Positions 9,701 through 17,948 of a stretch of 42,625 nt of DNA are shown in pieces. Source of the DNA: Pseudomonadota bacterium (GTDB taxonomy: Bacteria > Pseudomonadota > Alphaproteobacteria > SP197). Position numbers and translations under genes: made by a program. Where the stretch lies: contig JAQCLG010000014.1 of assembly GCA_027592745.1 (NCBI GenBank), forward strand, positions 1 through 42,625, given 5' to 3'. Numbering within the stretch: position 1 is the stretch's first letter; each line of letters begins with the position of its first letter. The notes under the pieces are model-generated. The model was given only the letters and a program-made list of their open reading frames with translations. It was not told the DNA's origin and did not search any database.

Positions 9701-11329
9701 CTATACCAGACGCGACTGCTCGACCGCAGCCCCGACGAACGAGGTAAACAGCGGATGGGGATCGAAGGGCTTGGACTTCAGCTCGGGATGGAACTGCACG
9801 CCGACGAACCAGGGATGGTCCTTCAGCTCGATGATCTCGGGCAGTTCGCCATCGGGCGACAGGCCGGCAAAGACCATGCCGTGGGCTTCGAGCTGCTTGC
9901 GGTAGTTGATGTTGACCTCGTAGCGGTGGCGGTGGCGCTCGCTGATGTGGCGGGCGCCGTAGATCGCGCTCACCGCGCTGCCTTCGGCCAGATCGCAGTC
10001 GTAGGCGCCAAGGCGCATGGTGCCGCCGAGGTTGCCGTTGGCCGCGCGCCGTTCGAGCTGGTTGCCGTTCATCCACTCGGTCATGAGGCCGACCACGGCC
10101 TCCTGGCAGGGGCCGAACTCGGTCGAGGATGCGCCGGCGATGCCGGCCAGGTTCCGCGCCGCCTCGATCACCGCCATCTGCATGCCGAAACAGATGCCGA
10201 AATACGGGATGTGGCGCTCGCGGGCGAAGGTGACCGCGGCGATCTTGCCGGCCGAGCCGCGTTCGCCGAAGCCGCCGGGGACCAGGATGCCGTTGACGTT
10301 TTCGAGGTGGTTGACGGCATCCTCGCGCTCGAAGATCTCCGAATCGATCCAGTTGAGGTGGACCTTGACCTTGTTGGCGATGCCGCCGTGGGCGACCGCC
10401 TCGTTGAGCGACTTGTAGGCGTCGGCCAGGCCCGTGTACTTGCCGACCACCGCGATCGTGACCTCGCCGTCGGGCTGGCGCACGTCCTCGACGATGCGGC
10501 GCCAGGTTGCAAGGTTCGGCCCCGTGGTATCGGCGATGCCGAAGGCCTCCAGGACTTCGCGGTCGAGCCCGGCGTCGTGATAGGCGATCGGCACCTGGTA
10601 GATGGTGTCGACGTCGAGCGCGGGGATCACCGCCGCTTCGCGGACATTGCAGAACAGCGCGATCTTGCGCCGGTCGCTGGCCGGCAGCGGGTATTCCGAG
10701 CGGCAGACCAGGATGTCGGGCTGCAGGCCGATCGAGCGCAGTTCCTTGACGGAATGCTGGGTCGGCTTGGTCTTCAGCTCGCCCGCCGCCTTTAGATAGG
10801 GCACCAGGGTGTGATGGATCAGGATCGCATGGCGGCGGGGCAGTTCCTGGACGAGCTGGCGCACCGCCTCGAAGAAGGGCAGGCCCTCGATGTCGCCGAC
10901 GGTGCCGCCGACCTCGCAGAGCACGAAATCGGCATCGTCGGTATCCGCCTGGACGTAGTGCTTGATGACGTCGGTGACATGGGGAATGACCTGGACCGTG
11001 CCGCCCAGGTAGTCGCCGCGCCGCTCCCGGCTGATGACGTCGGAATAGACCCGCCCGCTGGTCACCGTGTCGCTGCGACGCGCCGGGACGCCCGTGAAGC
11101 GTTCGTAGTGGCCAAGATCGAGGTCGGTTTCGGCGCCGTCGTCGGTGACGAAGACCTCGCCGTGCTGGTACGGGCTCATGGTGCCCGGATCGACGTTGAG
11201 ATAGGGGTCGAACTTGCGCAGGCGCACGCGATAGCCGCGCGCCTGGAGCAGGGCTCCCAATGCAGCCGTCGTCAGGCCCTTACCGAGGGATGAGACCACG
11301 CCGCCGGTGACAAAGACATACCGCGCCAT
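9701..11329 (-). CDS. pyrG: CTP synthase
   Basis: Glutamine-dependent ATP:UTP amidoligase that makes CTP; 542 aa. The N-terminal synthetase domain shows [21 protein letters not shown] (P-loop), [21 protein letters not shown] and [19 protein letters not shown]. The interdomain region contains [14 protein letters not shown]. The C-terminal class I glutamine amidotransferase domain carries PGGFGERG, the nucleophile in FGICFGMQ, and the terminal His-Glu in VQFHPEL. All catalytic landmarks are present. The gene has its own candidate promoter and is followed closely by kdsA. Confidence 0.98.
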   Translation of the reverse strand: MARYVFVTGGVVSSLGKGLTTAALGALLQARGYRVRLRKFDPYLNVDPGTMSPYQHGEVFVTDDGAETDLDLGHYERFTGVPARRSDTVTSGRVYSDVISRERRGDYLGGTVQVIPHVTDVIKHYVQADTDDADFVLCEVGGTVGDIEGLPFFEAVRQLVQELPRRHAILIHHTLVPYLKAAGELKTKPTQHSVKELRSIGLQPDILVCRSEYPLPASDRRKIALFCNVREAAVIPALDVDTIYQVPIAYHDAGLDREVLEAFGIADTTGPNLATWRRIVEDVRQPDGEVTIAVVGKYTGLADAYKSLNEAVAHGGIANKVKVHLNWIDSEIFEREDAVNHLENVNGILVPGGFGERGSAGKIAAVTFARERHIPYFGICFGMQMAVIEAARNLAGIAGASSTEFGPCQEAVVGLMTEWMNGNQLERRAANGNLGGTMRLGAYDCDLAEGSAVSAIYGARHISERHRHRYEVNINYRKQLEAHGMVFAGLSPDGELPEIIELKDHPWFVGVQFHPELKSKPFDPHPLFTSFVGAAVEQSRLV

Positions 11330-11337
11330 GGCCGATC

Positions 11338-11371
11338 ACCCTATCACAACGGCGCGCTTGCCCAACCGTTG
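11338..11371 (-). promoter_or_regulatory. candidate pyrG promoter with CAACGG/CCGTTG dyad
   Basis: On the minus strand TTGGGC, a 16-nt spacer and TAGGGT lie just upstream of pyrG. A perfect 6-bp inverted repeat, CAACGG-N13-CCGTTG, overlaps the -35 box and spacer and could be an operator. The hexamers are weak, so support is limited. Confidence 0.3.
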
Positions 11372-11427
11372 AGTCGGGTCGCTGGCACGTCTGGCTGTGG
11401 ATGAACCGGAGGCGCTGCGACGGCGCC

Positions 11428-11775
11428 TCATTCTGCGGCCGGAACGCTGGGTTCGGCCGGGGTTTGTTCGGTGGCGGGCGCGTCCGCGCTGCCGTCCGCC
11501 GGGATCGTGTCGACGATCGAGGTCGGGGTCGCCTGATTCGACATGACGATGGTCAGCGTCAGGCTCGACAGGAAGAACAGGGTGGCCACGATGGCCGTCG
11601 CGCGGGTCAGCAGGTTGGCGGTGCCGCGCGCCGACATGAAGCCGCCCATGCCGCCACCGCCGCCGCCTCCACCGCCGCCCATGCCCAGGCCGCCGCCCTC
11701 GCTGCGCTGCAGCAGGACGAGAGCCACGATGGCCGTGGCAAACAGGACGTGAAGGACGACGAGGATCGTCTCCAT
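11428..11775 (-). CDS. secG: preprotein translocase subunit SecG
   Basis: Small inner-membrane subunit of the SecYEG translocon; 115 aa. It has the expected two hydrophobic segments, ILVVLHVLFATAIVALVLLQ and ATAIVATLFFLSSLTLTIV. They are joined by a Gly-rich loop that here contains ten consecutive glycines, followed by GGFMSARGTANLLTRATA, the family signature region. The tail is acidic and low in complexity (Ala/Pro/Thr/Glu-rich), as often seen in alphaproteobacterial SecG. Its position between tpiA and pyrG is the standard alphaproteobacterial order, apart from the inserted gamma-glutamyltransferase gene upstream. Confidence 0.93.
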   Translation of the reverse strand: METILVVLHVLFATAIVALVLLQRSEGGGLGMGGGGGGGGGGMGGFMSARGTANLLTRATAIVATLFFLSSLTLTIVMSNQATPTSIVDTIPADGSADAPATEQTPAEPSVPAAE

Positions 11776-11889
11776 GGATCGGCCTTACCCGTAGCGGTTT
11801 CGGACTGTGCGCGGCGACGTCGACCGGGCGCGCGAGCCTTTAACACAGGCTTGCCGGGGATGCCAGAGCGACACCCGCGCCATCTCGCC

Positions 11890-13587
11890 CTACAGGCCGG
11901 CGATGCCGGTGTTCCAGTTCGGACCGGCGCCGCCGGAAAGCACCTTGCGCCGGGCATCCCATGCCACGGCACAGACGCGCCCGAACGGCCAGCCGCCCGG
12001 TTCCTCCGCCACGGTCTGGATCTGGTGGCCGGCTCGGGCCATGCGGTTGCGCACCGTCTCGGGAATGCGCCGGTCGACCACGGTCTCCCTGCCCTGGCAA
12101 TGGACGCGGGGATGGTTGACCGCCTGCTGCACCCGCATCTTGTGGTCGACCATGTTGAGGAAGCTGTGCAGCACGCCGGTCTCGATGCGGTAGCCGCCCG
12201 AGCCCGAGCCGGCAAACAGCGGCTTGCCGCGCCGTGCCGCCACGATGGCCGGGGCGGCAAAGATCGGCATCTTGCCCGGGGCGATGGAATTGGGCAGGCC
12301 CGGACGGGGATCGAAGTTCTGCATGGCGTTGTTCAGGAAACAGCCGACCTCGGGCACATAGACGGTGGAGCCCCAGGCCGAACCCACCGAGATGCAGCAG
12401 GAGGCAAGGTTGCCCTCGCCGTCGGCCGCGGCGACCTGGCTGGTGCCTTCGCGGCGCGCCAGGGAACGCGGGTCGGTCACGACCTCCGACGCTGGGCCGG
12501 AGGCGTCGAACGGCCAGGGATCGCCCGCTTCCATGGGACGTGCCATGGCGCCGGTCTTGCGCAACAACCGCCGGCGCACGGCGGCGAAGTCCTTGCTGGC
12601 CAGGCCGTCGACCGGCGCGCGGACGAAATTGGGGTCGCCGTAGTGGCGCATCGAGTCGGTGAAGGCCACGCCCAGCGCCTCGGCCACCAGATGGCGGTAT
12701 TCGAAGCTGTCGGGGCCGTACCCCGCAAGATCGAAGTGTTCGAGGATGTTGAGGGCCTCGTAGGCGACCTGATCGAAACAGCTCGTGTAGTCGACGTTGC
12801 GGTAACGCGCAGGCTGTTCGAGCAGGACACGGGGACGGTAGGCGGCAAGATCGTCCGCCGAAAGGATGCCGCCGATCGAACGCATGTAGTCGCCGATCGC
12901 GCGGGCGATTCTGCCCCGGTAGAAGGCCGCGGGGCCCTTGGCTGCGACCGCCTTCAGGGTGCGCGCCAACTGGCTGGTATCGATCCGGTCCGGCCCGGCG
13001 GCCCTGCCCTGCCCTTCGCCCTTTGGCAGCAGGACGGCTCGTGTCGCCTCGAGGAACGCGCCGTCGGCCAGGCGCTTGGCGGTTGCCAGGCGGTCGGCGA
13101 AGTTGACCGTGACGCCGGCCTCGGCGATGCCGATCGCAGGTTCCAGCACCTTCCCGAGCGGTAGCTTGCCGAACGACTCATGGGCCAGGCAGAAGCCGGC
13201 AATGGCACCCGGAACCGCGGGGGCAAGCGCGCCGAAGTCGGCCTGGTGGCCCCTGGTGAAGGGATGGCCGTAATAGGTCTCGGCGTTTTCTTCGACCTCG
13301 AACATCCCGGCGTGCGCGGCCAGGGGCGCCCGACAATAGGTGTCGATCGTGACGAAGCGGTTGGATGCGGCGAGCCAGACCGAGATGTGGCCGTAGCCGC
13401 CGATGCCGCAGGAGGCAGGCTCCACGACGAAGGAGACGAAGGCCGCGGCGGTCAGCGCGTCGATGGCGTTGCCGCCCTGGCGGATCGCCTCGATGCCGGC
13501 CTGCGCCGCAAGCGGATGGCCGCCGCTGCAGATGCCGCGTTCGGCCTCGACCGGCGTGTGGGTGAAGAGCGGCTGGCTGGTGATCAT
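11890..13587 (-). CDS. gamma-glutamyltransferase-like Ntn-hydrolase, divergent active-site region
   Basis: Full-length member of the gamma-glutamyltranspeptidase family (565 aa), a self-cleaving N-terminal nucleophile hydrolase. Family landmarks: GGHPLAAQAGIEAIRQGGNAIDALTAA, the VEPASCGIGGYGHI region, and the processing site with candidate nucleophile Thr in GTSQVAAADGEGNLAS. LNNAMQNFDPRPGLPNSIAPGK follows. Two things depart from classical enzymes: the usual T-x-H at the cleavage site is TSQ, and the usual GSPGG loop reads GSGSGGYRI. No signal peptide is visible, so it is probably cytoplasmic, and its substrate may differ from glutathione. It begins 25 nt after tpiA and interrupts the usual tpiA-secG adjacency. 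I withhold a gene symbol because the exact subfamily is uncertain. Confidence 0.85.
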   Translation of the reverse strand: MITSQPLFTHTPVEAERGICSGGHPLAAQAGIEAIRQGGNAIDALTAAAFVSFVVEPASCGIGGYGHISVWLAASNRFVTIDTYCRAPLAAHAGMFEVEENAETYYGHPFTRGHQADFGALAPAVPGAIAGFCLAHESFGKLPLGKVLEPAIGIAEAGVTVNFADRLATAKRLADGAFLEATRAVLLPKGEGQGRAAGPDRIDTSQLARTLKAVAAKGPAAFYRGRIARAIGDYMRSIGGILSADDLAAYRPRVLLEQPARYRNVDYTSCFDQVAYEALNILEHFDLAGYGPDSFEYRHLVAEALGVAFTDSMRHYGDPNFVRAPVDGLASKDFAAVRRRLLRKTGAMARPMEAGDPWPFDASGPASEVVTDPRSLARREGTSQVAAADGEGNLASCCISVGSAWGSTVYVPEVGCFLNNAMQNFDPRPGLPNSIAPGKMPIFAAPAIVAARRGKPLFAGSGSGGYRIETGVLHSFLNMVDHKMRVQQAVNHPRVHCQGRETVVDRRIPETVRNRMARAGHQIQTVAEEPGGWPFGRVCAVAWDARRKVLSGGAGPNWNTGIAGL

Positions 13588-13612
13588 GGCTTGCGGTTTC
13601 CTCCCACGGAGA

Positions 13613-14362
13613 TCAGTGCGGCGCGGCTTCCACGATGGTCCAGAAATCGCCGGGCTTCAGGCTGGCGCCGCCGACCAGGGCGCCGTTGACATGGGGCACG
13701 CGCAGCAGTTCGTGGGCGTTGGCCGCATTGACCGAACCGCCATAGAGCAGGCGCACCGCCGTGCCGGCTTCGCCGAGCCGGCTTTCGAGCTCGTCGCGCA
13801 GCAGGCCGTGGATCTCGGCGACATCGGCGGGTGTGGCGGTGTTGCCCGTCCCTATCGCCCAGATTGGTTCGTAGGCGACCACCGTGTTGGCGCCGTCGGC
13901 CGATGGCGGCAGGGAACCGGCGAGCTGGCTGGCGACGACGGCCGCGGCCCGGCCCTGCGCACGCTCCTCGGCGCTTTCGCCCAGGCAGACGATGGCGACC
14001 AGTCCTGCCCGGTGTGCCGCCGCAGCCTTGGCGGAGATCACGGTGTCGCTCTCGCCGTGCCCTCCGCGCCGCTCGGAATGGCCGACGATGACGTGGCTGC
14101 AGCCGAGATCGGCCAGCAGGGGCGCCGCGACATCCCCGGTGAAGGCGCCCTTGTCCTCGGCATGGCAGTCCTGGCCGCCCCACAGCAGTCCGGAACCGGC
14201 CAGGGCGGCGGCAGCATCGGCGATCAGCGGTGCCGGCGGGCAGATGAGGACGTCGCAGGGGGGCGTCGCTGCCGCGGCACGCTCGCGGAAGGCGGCGAAC
14301 CGCTCGGCAGCATCGGCGCGCAGGCCGTTCATCTTCCAGTTTCCGGCAATCAGAGCGCGCAT
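13613..14362 (-). CDS. tpiA: triosephosphate isomerase
   Basis: Interconverts dihydroxyacetone phosphate and glyceraldehyde 3-phosphate. I choose MRALIAGNWKMN, 249 aa, because GAGGGACCG precedes this ATG and the sequence then matches the family N-terminus; the longer ORF start adds residues unlike the family. Catalytic residues are in place: Lys in GNWKMN (about K10), His in IVGHSERR (about H95) and Glu in AYEPIWAIGTG (about E165). The phosphate-binding LLYGGSVNAAN and GALVGGASL near the C-terminus are intact. It heads the minus-strand cluster and is divergent from ppiD. Confidence 0.97.
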   Translation of the reverse strand: MRALIAGNWKMNGLRADAAERFAAFRERAAAATPPCDVLICPPAPLIADAAAALAGSGLLWGGQDCHAEDKGAFTGDVAAPLLADLGCSHVIVGHSERRGGHGESDTVISAKAAAAHRAGLVAIVCLGESAEERAQGRAAAVVASQLAGSLPPSADGANTVVAYEPIWAIGTGNTATPADVAEIHGLLRDELESRLGEAGTAVRLLYGGSVNAANAHELLRVPHVNGALVGGASLKPGDFWTIVEAAPH

Positions 14363-14396
14363 CGGTCCCTCGCTGGACGGTGGCATGGAGGACATT

Positions 14397-14425
14397 CCCC
14401 TAGCACGACACCCGGCCCCGGCCAA
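14397..14425 (-). promoter_or_regulatory. candidate tpiA promoter
   Basis: TTGGCC, a 17-nt spacer and TAGGGG on the minus strand, ending about 35 nt upstream of the chosen tpiA ATG. Spacing and location are good, but the -10 is GC-rich, so confidence is modest. Confidence 0.35.
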
Positions 14426-14451
14426 AGGTTCCCGGGGGTCAGCATGCCGGG

Positions 14452-14480
14452 TTGCCGCAGATTGGCCCTCTCCCTAAGAT
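14452..14480 (+). promoter_or_regulatory. candidate promoter of ppiD-trpE
   Basis: TTGCCG, an exact 17-nt spacer and TAAGAT, about 50 nt upstream of the ppiD ATG within the 169-nt divergent tpiA/ppiD gap. TAAGAT matches 4 of 6 consensus positions. Because only 2 nt separate ppiD and trpE, this would also drive trpE. Confidence 0.45.
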
Positions 14481-14531
14481 GCGCGGCCTTTCGCCCCCCA
14501 TACCAGCCGTTGCCCTGGAGAGAATTCGATC

Positions 14532-16409
14532 ATGCTGACGCAGATGCGCAAAGGTGCCTCCTCGTGGCCGGCTAAGGTGCTGCTCATCGTGATCGCGCTT
14601 TCCTTCGTGGCCTTTGGCATGGGCGGCGACTTCACCGACCGCAACGTCAACGTCGTGGCCCAGGTCGGCGACGTCGATGTCGAGATCCAGCGGCTGCAGA
14701 TCGCCTATAACCAGCAATCGCAGCAGTTCGAGAACCAGGGTTTCCAGATCGAGCCGGGCGGCGACCTGTCGCGCGCCATTGCGGGCCTCGCCCTGGAGCA
14801 GCTGGTACAGGACGCGCTCTACCGGATCACGGGCGAGGAACTGGGCGTCACGATCAACGACGAGACGGTGCGGGCCGACATCGCCAGCAATGGCCTCTTC
14901 CAGGACGACCAGGGCCGCTTCGACGGCGGACGCTTCCTCATGCTGCTGCAGAACAACGGGCTGAGCGAGGCCGCCTACGTCAACTCGCTGCGCGGCCAGA
15001 TCGCCGATTCCCAGCTGCAGAACGGCATCGGCGCCGTACCCCTTGCGCCCGACGCCATGGTCGACCTGATCTACGACTACCGCTTCGAGCGCAGGGTCGC
15101 CGAATTTGCGGTGATCCCCAACGACGTCCTGGCGCCGACGGTGGAACCTTCGCAGGACGAGCTTGACGCCTACTTTGCCGATCACGCCGATCGCTACCAG
15201 GCGCCCGAGTACCGCAGCGCGGAGTTCATCGCGATCTACCCCTCCGATCTTGCCGCGGAGATGACCGCGAGCGAGGAGGAACTGCGCCAGTTCTACGAGA
15301 CCAACGAGGCCCGCTGGATCGAGCCGGAGAAGCGCGACGTCCGCCGCATGGCCTTCGCCACCCTGGAGGAGGCCCAGGCCGCCAGCGACCGGGTCGCGGC
15401 GGGCGAGGACTTCGATGCCGTGGCCGCAGACATGGGCGCCGACGTGCTCGATCTGGGCACGGTCGGCCGGTCCGACCTCTTCGGCGACCTGACCGAGCCC
15501 ATCTTCGCCCTGAAAGAAGGTGTCCCCAGCGCCCCGATCGCCTCGCCCCTGGGCGGATATCTCGTCGCCCAGGTCACGGCCATCGAGCCCGAAGTGGTCG
15601 TCGGGTTCGACGAGGCGCGCGAGGACGTGGCCCAGCAGGTCGCGCTGGAGAAGGCCTATGACGCGATGTACGACGTCGCCAACGACCTCGACGACATGCT
15701 GGCATCGGGTGACAGCATCGCCGATGCCGCCGCCACCCTGGGATTGAGCCCCCAGACCGTGACCCGGGTCGATGCCTCGGGCAATGCCGCCGATCCGCTC
15801 TCCCTGCAGGTCATCCCCGATGCGCCGGAGTTCCTGCCGGAACTCTTCACCGCCGAGCAGGGTTTTGCCTCGCCGGTGATCGAGACCGCCAACGGCGGCC
15901 TTCTGGCGCTCGAGGTGACCGGGATCGAAGCGGCCCGGCCGCTGACCTTCGATGAGGCGCAAGAGCGTGTCGCGCACGAATGGCGCACCGAACGGCAGGC
16001 CGAACTGGCGCAGCAAGCTGCCCGCGACGCCGTCGCGAACCTGGATTCTGCCCGTCTGCTGGCCAATGCCTTTGTCGGCATGCCGGTCAGCGTCAGCCGC
16101 CCCGACGCCTTCCGCCGCAGGGCGGCGCCCGAGATCGAGGGTCTCGACACCGAGGTCGTGACCGCCCTGTTCGACGCCCGGCCGGGCGAGGTCGTCGTGA
16201 TGCCGGCAGCTGACGGCGAGGCGCAGGTCGTTGCCCGCCTCGTGGCGATCGAACCGGCGGATGCCTCCGGTGACGAGGAAGGCCTGCTCGCCCTGCGCGA
16301 CACCCTGACCAGCGCCATGATCAGCGATCTGGGCGATCAGTTCCGCCTAATGATGCGGAACGATCACGAGATCATCATCGATCAGGCCATGGTCGAGCAG
16401 TACTTCTGA
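14532..16409 (+). CDS. ppiD: PpiD/SurA-type periplasmic peptidyl-prolyl isomerase
   Basis: Membrane-anchored periplasmic folding factor of 625 aa. A short cytoplasmic N-terminus (MLTQMRKGASSWPAK) leads into one transmembrane helix (about residues 14-32, VLLIVIALSFVAFGMGG). A SurA_N-like helical region follows (about 40-190), then a parvulin-type region (about 235-355) with EPEKRDVRRMAFATLEEAQAA and GTVGRSDLFGDLTEPIFAL. A long C-terminal extension resembles the N-terminal fold. This architecture is that of PpiD, a chaperone at the Sec exit site. The parvulin domain is divergent, so isomerase activity is not certain. Translation starts behind GGAGAG. Its position between tpiA and trpE is common in alphaproteobacteria, and trpE starts 2 nt after its stop. 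Confidence 0.9.
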   Translation: MLTQMRKGASSWPAKVLLIVIALSFVAFGMGGDFTDRNVNVVAQVGDVDVEIQRLQIAYNQQSQQFENQGFQIEPGGDLSRAIAGLALEQLVQDALYRITGEELGVTINDETVRADIASNGLFQDDQGRFDGGRFLMLLQNNGLSEAAYVNSLRGQIADSQLQNGIGAVPLAPDAMVDLIYDYRFERRVAEFAVIPNDVLAPTVEPSQDELDAYFADHADRYQAPEYRSAEFIAIYPSDLAAEMTASEEELRQFYETNEARWIEPEKRDVRRMAFATLEEAQAASDRVAAGEDFDAVAADMGADVLDLGTVGRSDLFGDLTEPIFALKEGVPSAPIASPLGGYLVAQVTAIEPEVVVGFDEAREDVAQQVALEKAYDAMYDVANDLDDMLASGDSIADAAATLGLSPQTVTRVDASGNAADPLSLQVIPDAPEFLPELFTAEQGFASPVIETANGGLLALEVTGIEAARPLTFDEAQERVAHEWRTERQAELAQQAARDAVANLDSARLLANAFVGMPVSVSRPDAFRRRAAPEIEGLDTEVVTALFDARPGEVVVMPAADGEAQVVARLVAIEPADASGDEEGLLALRDTLTSAMISDLGDQFRLMMRNDHEIIIDQAMVEQYF

Positions 16410-16411
16410 TC

Positions 16412-17926
16412 ATGGACGTGCTTCCCGCCTTCGACGGCTTCGAGGCAGGCTACCGCGCGGGCAAACCCCAGGTGGTCTGGACCAAGCTGGTCGCCGACCT
16501 GGAGACGCCGGTCTCGGCGATGATGAAACTCGCCGGCGGCCAGAGCCATGCCTTCCTGCTGGAATCGGTCGAGGGCGGCGCGGTCCGGGGACGCTACTCG
16601 ATCATCGGCCTGAAGCCCGACCTGATCTGGCGCTGCCGCGACGACCGGGCCGAGATCAACCGGAACGCCCGCTACGACCCCGAGGCCTTCGTCGCCGAAC
16701 CCTGCGGCGCCATCGAATCGCTGAAGGAACTGGTGCGGGCCTGCCACATCGACCTTCCCGAGGTATTGCCGCCGATGGCCGCGGCCCTGGTCGGTTACGT
16801 CGGCTACGAGATGGTGCGCCTGATGGAGCACCTGCCGACCGCGGCACCACGCAGGATCGACGTGCCCGACGGTTACCTGGTGCGCCCGACGATCATGGCG
16901 ATCTTCGACAACGTCGCCGACGAGGTGACGGTGGTGACCCCGGTCTGGCCCTCCGGCGAGGTCAGCCCGCGCGCGGCCTACAGCCGCGCCTGCAAGCGGC
17001 TGGCCGACGTCGTGGCCGATTTCGACCGGCCCCTGCCCCATCGCCAGGACGTCGCCGTGCCCGAGACCCTGCCCGAGCCGGTCACCAACACCGATCACGC
17101 GCGGTTCCTCGAGATGATCGATGCCGGCAAGGAATACATCGCCGCGGGCGATGCCTTCCAGATCGTGCTCTCGCAGCGCTTCGACGTGCCGTTCACCCTG
17201 CCGCCGCTGGCCTACTACCGCGCCCTGCGCCGGGTGAACCCTTCGCCCTTCCTGTTCTACCTCGACTTCGGCGATTTCTCGGTCGTGGGGTCGAGCCCGG
17301 AGATCCTGGTGCGGGTGCGCGACCAGAAGGTCACGATCCGCCCGCTCGCCGGAACCCGCAAGCGCGGCGTCGACCGGGCCGACGACGAACGCCTGCGCGA
17401 CGAACTGCTGGCCGATCCCAAGGAGCGGGCCGAACACCTGATGCTGCTCGACCTCGGGCGCAACGACGTCGGCCGGGTCTCGCGCGTCGGCACGGTCAAC
17501 GTCACCGAGCGCTTCCAGATCGAGTACTACAGCCATGTCATGCACATCAGCTCGAACGTCGAGGGCGAACTCGATCCCGCCTACGATGCCATCGACGCCC
17601 TGGTCGCGGGTTTCCCGGCCGGCACGGTGAGCGGCGCACCCAAGGTGCGGGCCATGGAGATCATCGACGAACTGGAGACCGACCGCCGCGGCGTCTATGG
17701 CGGCGCGATCGGCTATTTCTCGGCCAACGGCTCGATGGACACCTGCATCGCCCTGCGCACCGCGGTCATCAAGGACGGCGTGCTGCATGTCCAGGCCGGC
17801 GCCGGGGTCGTGGCCGACAGCGTGCCCGAGGCCGAACACCAGGAATGCCGCAACAAGGCTCGCGCCCTGCTGCGCGCCGCAGAGGAAGCCATCCGCTTCG
17901 CCGGGCGCGACGGCCTCAACCGCTAG
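16412..17926 (+). CDS. trpE: anthranilate synthase component I
   Basis: Uses chorismate, with ammonia from TrpG, to make anthranilate, the first step of tryptophan synthesis. It is 504 aa, a normal length. The feedback-inhibition motif is present (FLLESVEGGAVRGRYSIIG, containing LLES), as are the chorismate-binding landmarks PLAGTRKRGVDRADDE, LLDLGRNDVGRVS, GFPAGTVSGAPKVRAMEII, RRGVYGGAIGYFS and QAGAGVVADSVPEAE. Tryptophan sensitivity is therefore expected. There is no leader peptide or attenuator upstream, because ppiD ends 2 nt before the ATG. Its partner gene trpG lies about 1.6 kb downstream, beyond an opposite-strand gene. Confidence 0.97.
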   Translation: MDVLPAFDGFEAGYRAGKPQVVWTKLVADLETPVSAMMKLAGGQSHAFLLESVEGGAVRGRYSIIGLKPDLIWRCRDDRAEINRNARYDPEAFVAEPCGAIESLKELVRACHIDLPEVLPPMAAALVGYVGYEMVRLMEHLPTAAPRRIDVPDGYLVRPTIMAIFDNVADEVTVVTPVWPSGEVSPRAAYSRACKRLADVVADFDRPLPHRQDVAVPETLPEPVTNTDHARFLEMIDAGKEYIAAGDAFQIVLSQRFDVPFTLPPLAYYRALRRVNPSPFLFYLDFGDFSVVGSSPEILVRVRDQKVTIRPLAGTRKRGVDRADDERLRDELLADPKERAEHLMLLDLGRNDVGRVSRVGTVNVTERFQIEYYSHVMHISSNVEGELDPAYDAIDALVAGFPAGTVSGAPKVRAMEIIDELETDRRGVYGGAIGYFSANGSMDTCIALRTAVIKDGVLHVQAGAGVVADSVPEAEHQECRNKARALLRAAEEAIRFAGRDGLNR

Positions 17927-17948
17927 AAGCGGACTTCCAGCGGGCCGT

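Noticed and set aside
14439-16016. 525-aa minus-strand ORF
   Set aside because: Antisense of ppiD; Gly/Asp/Val-rich with no motif.
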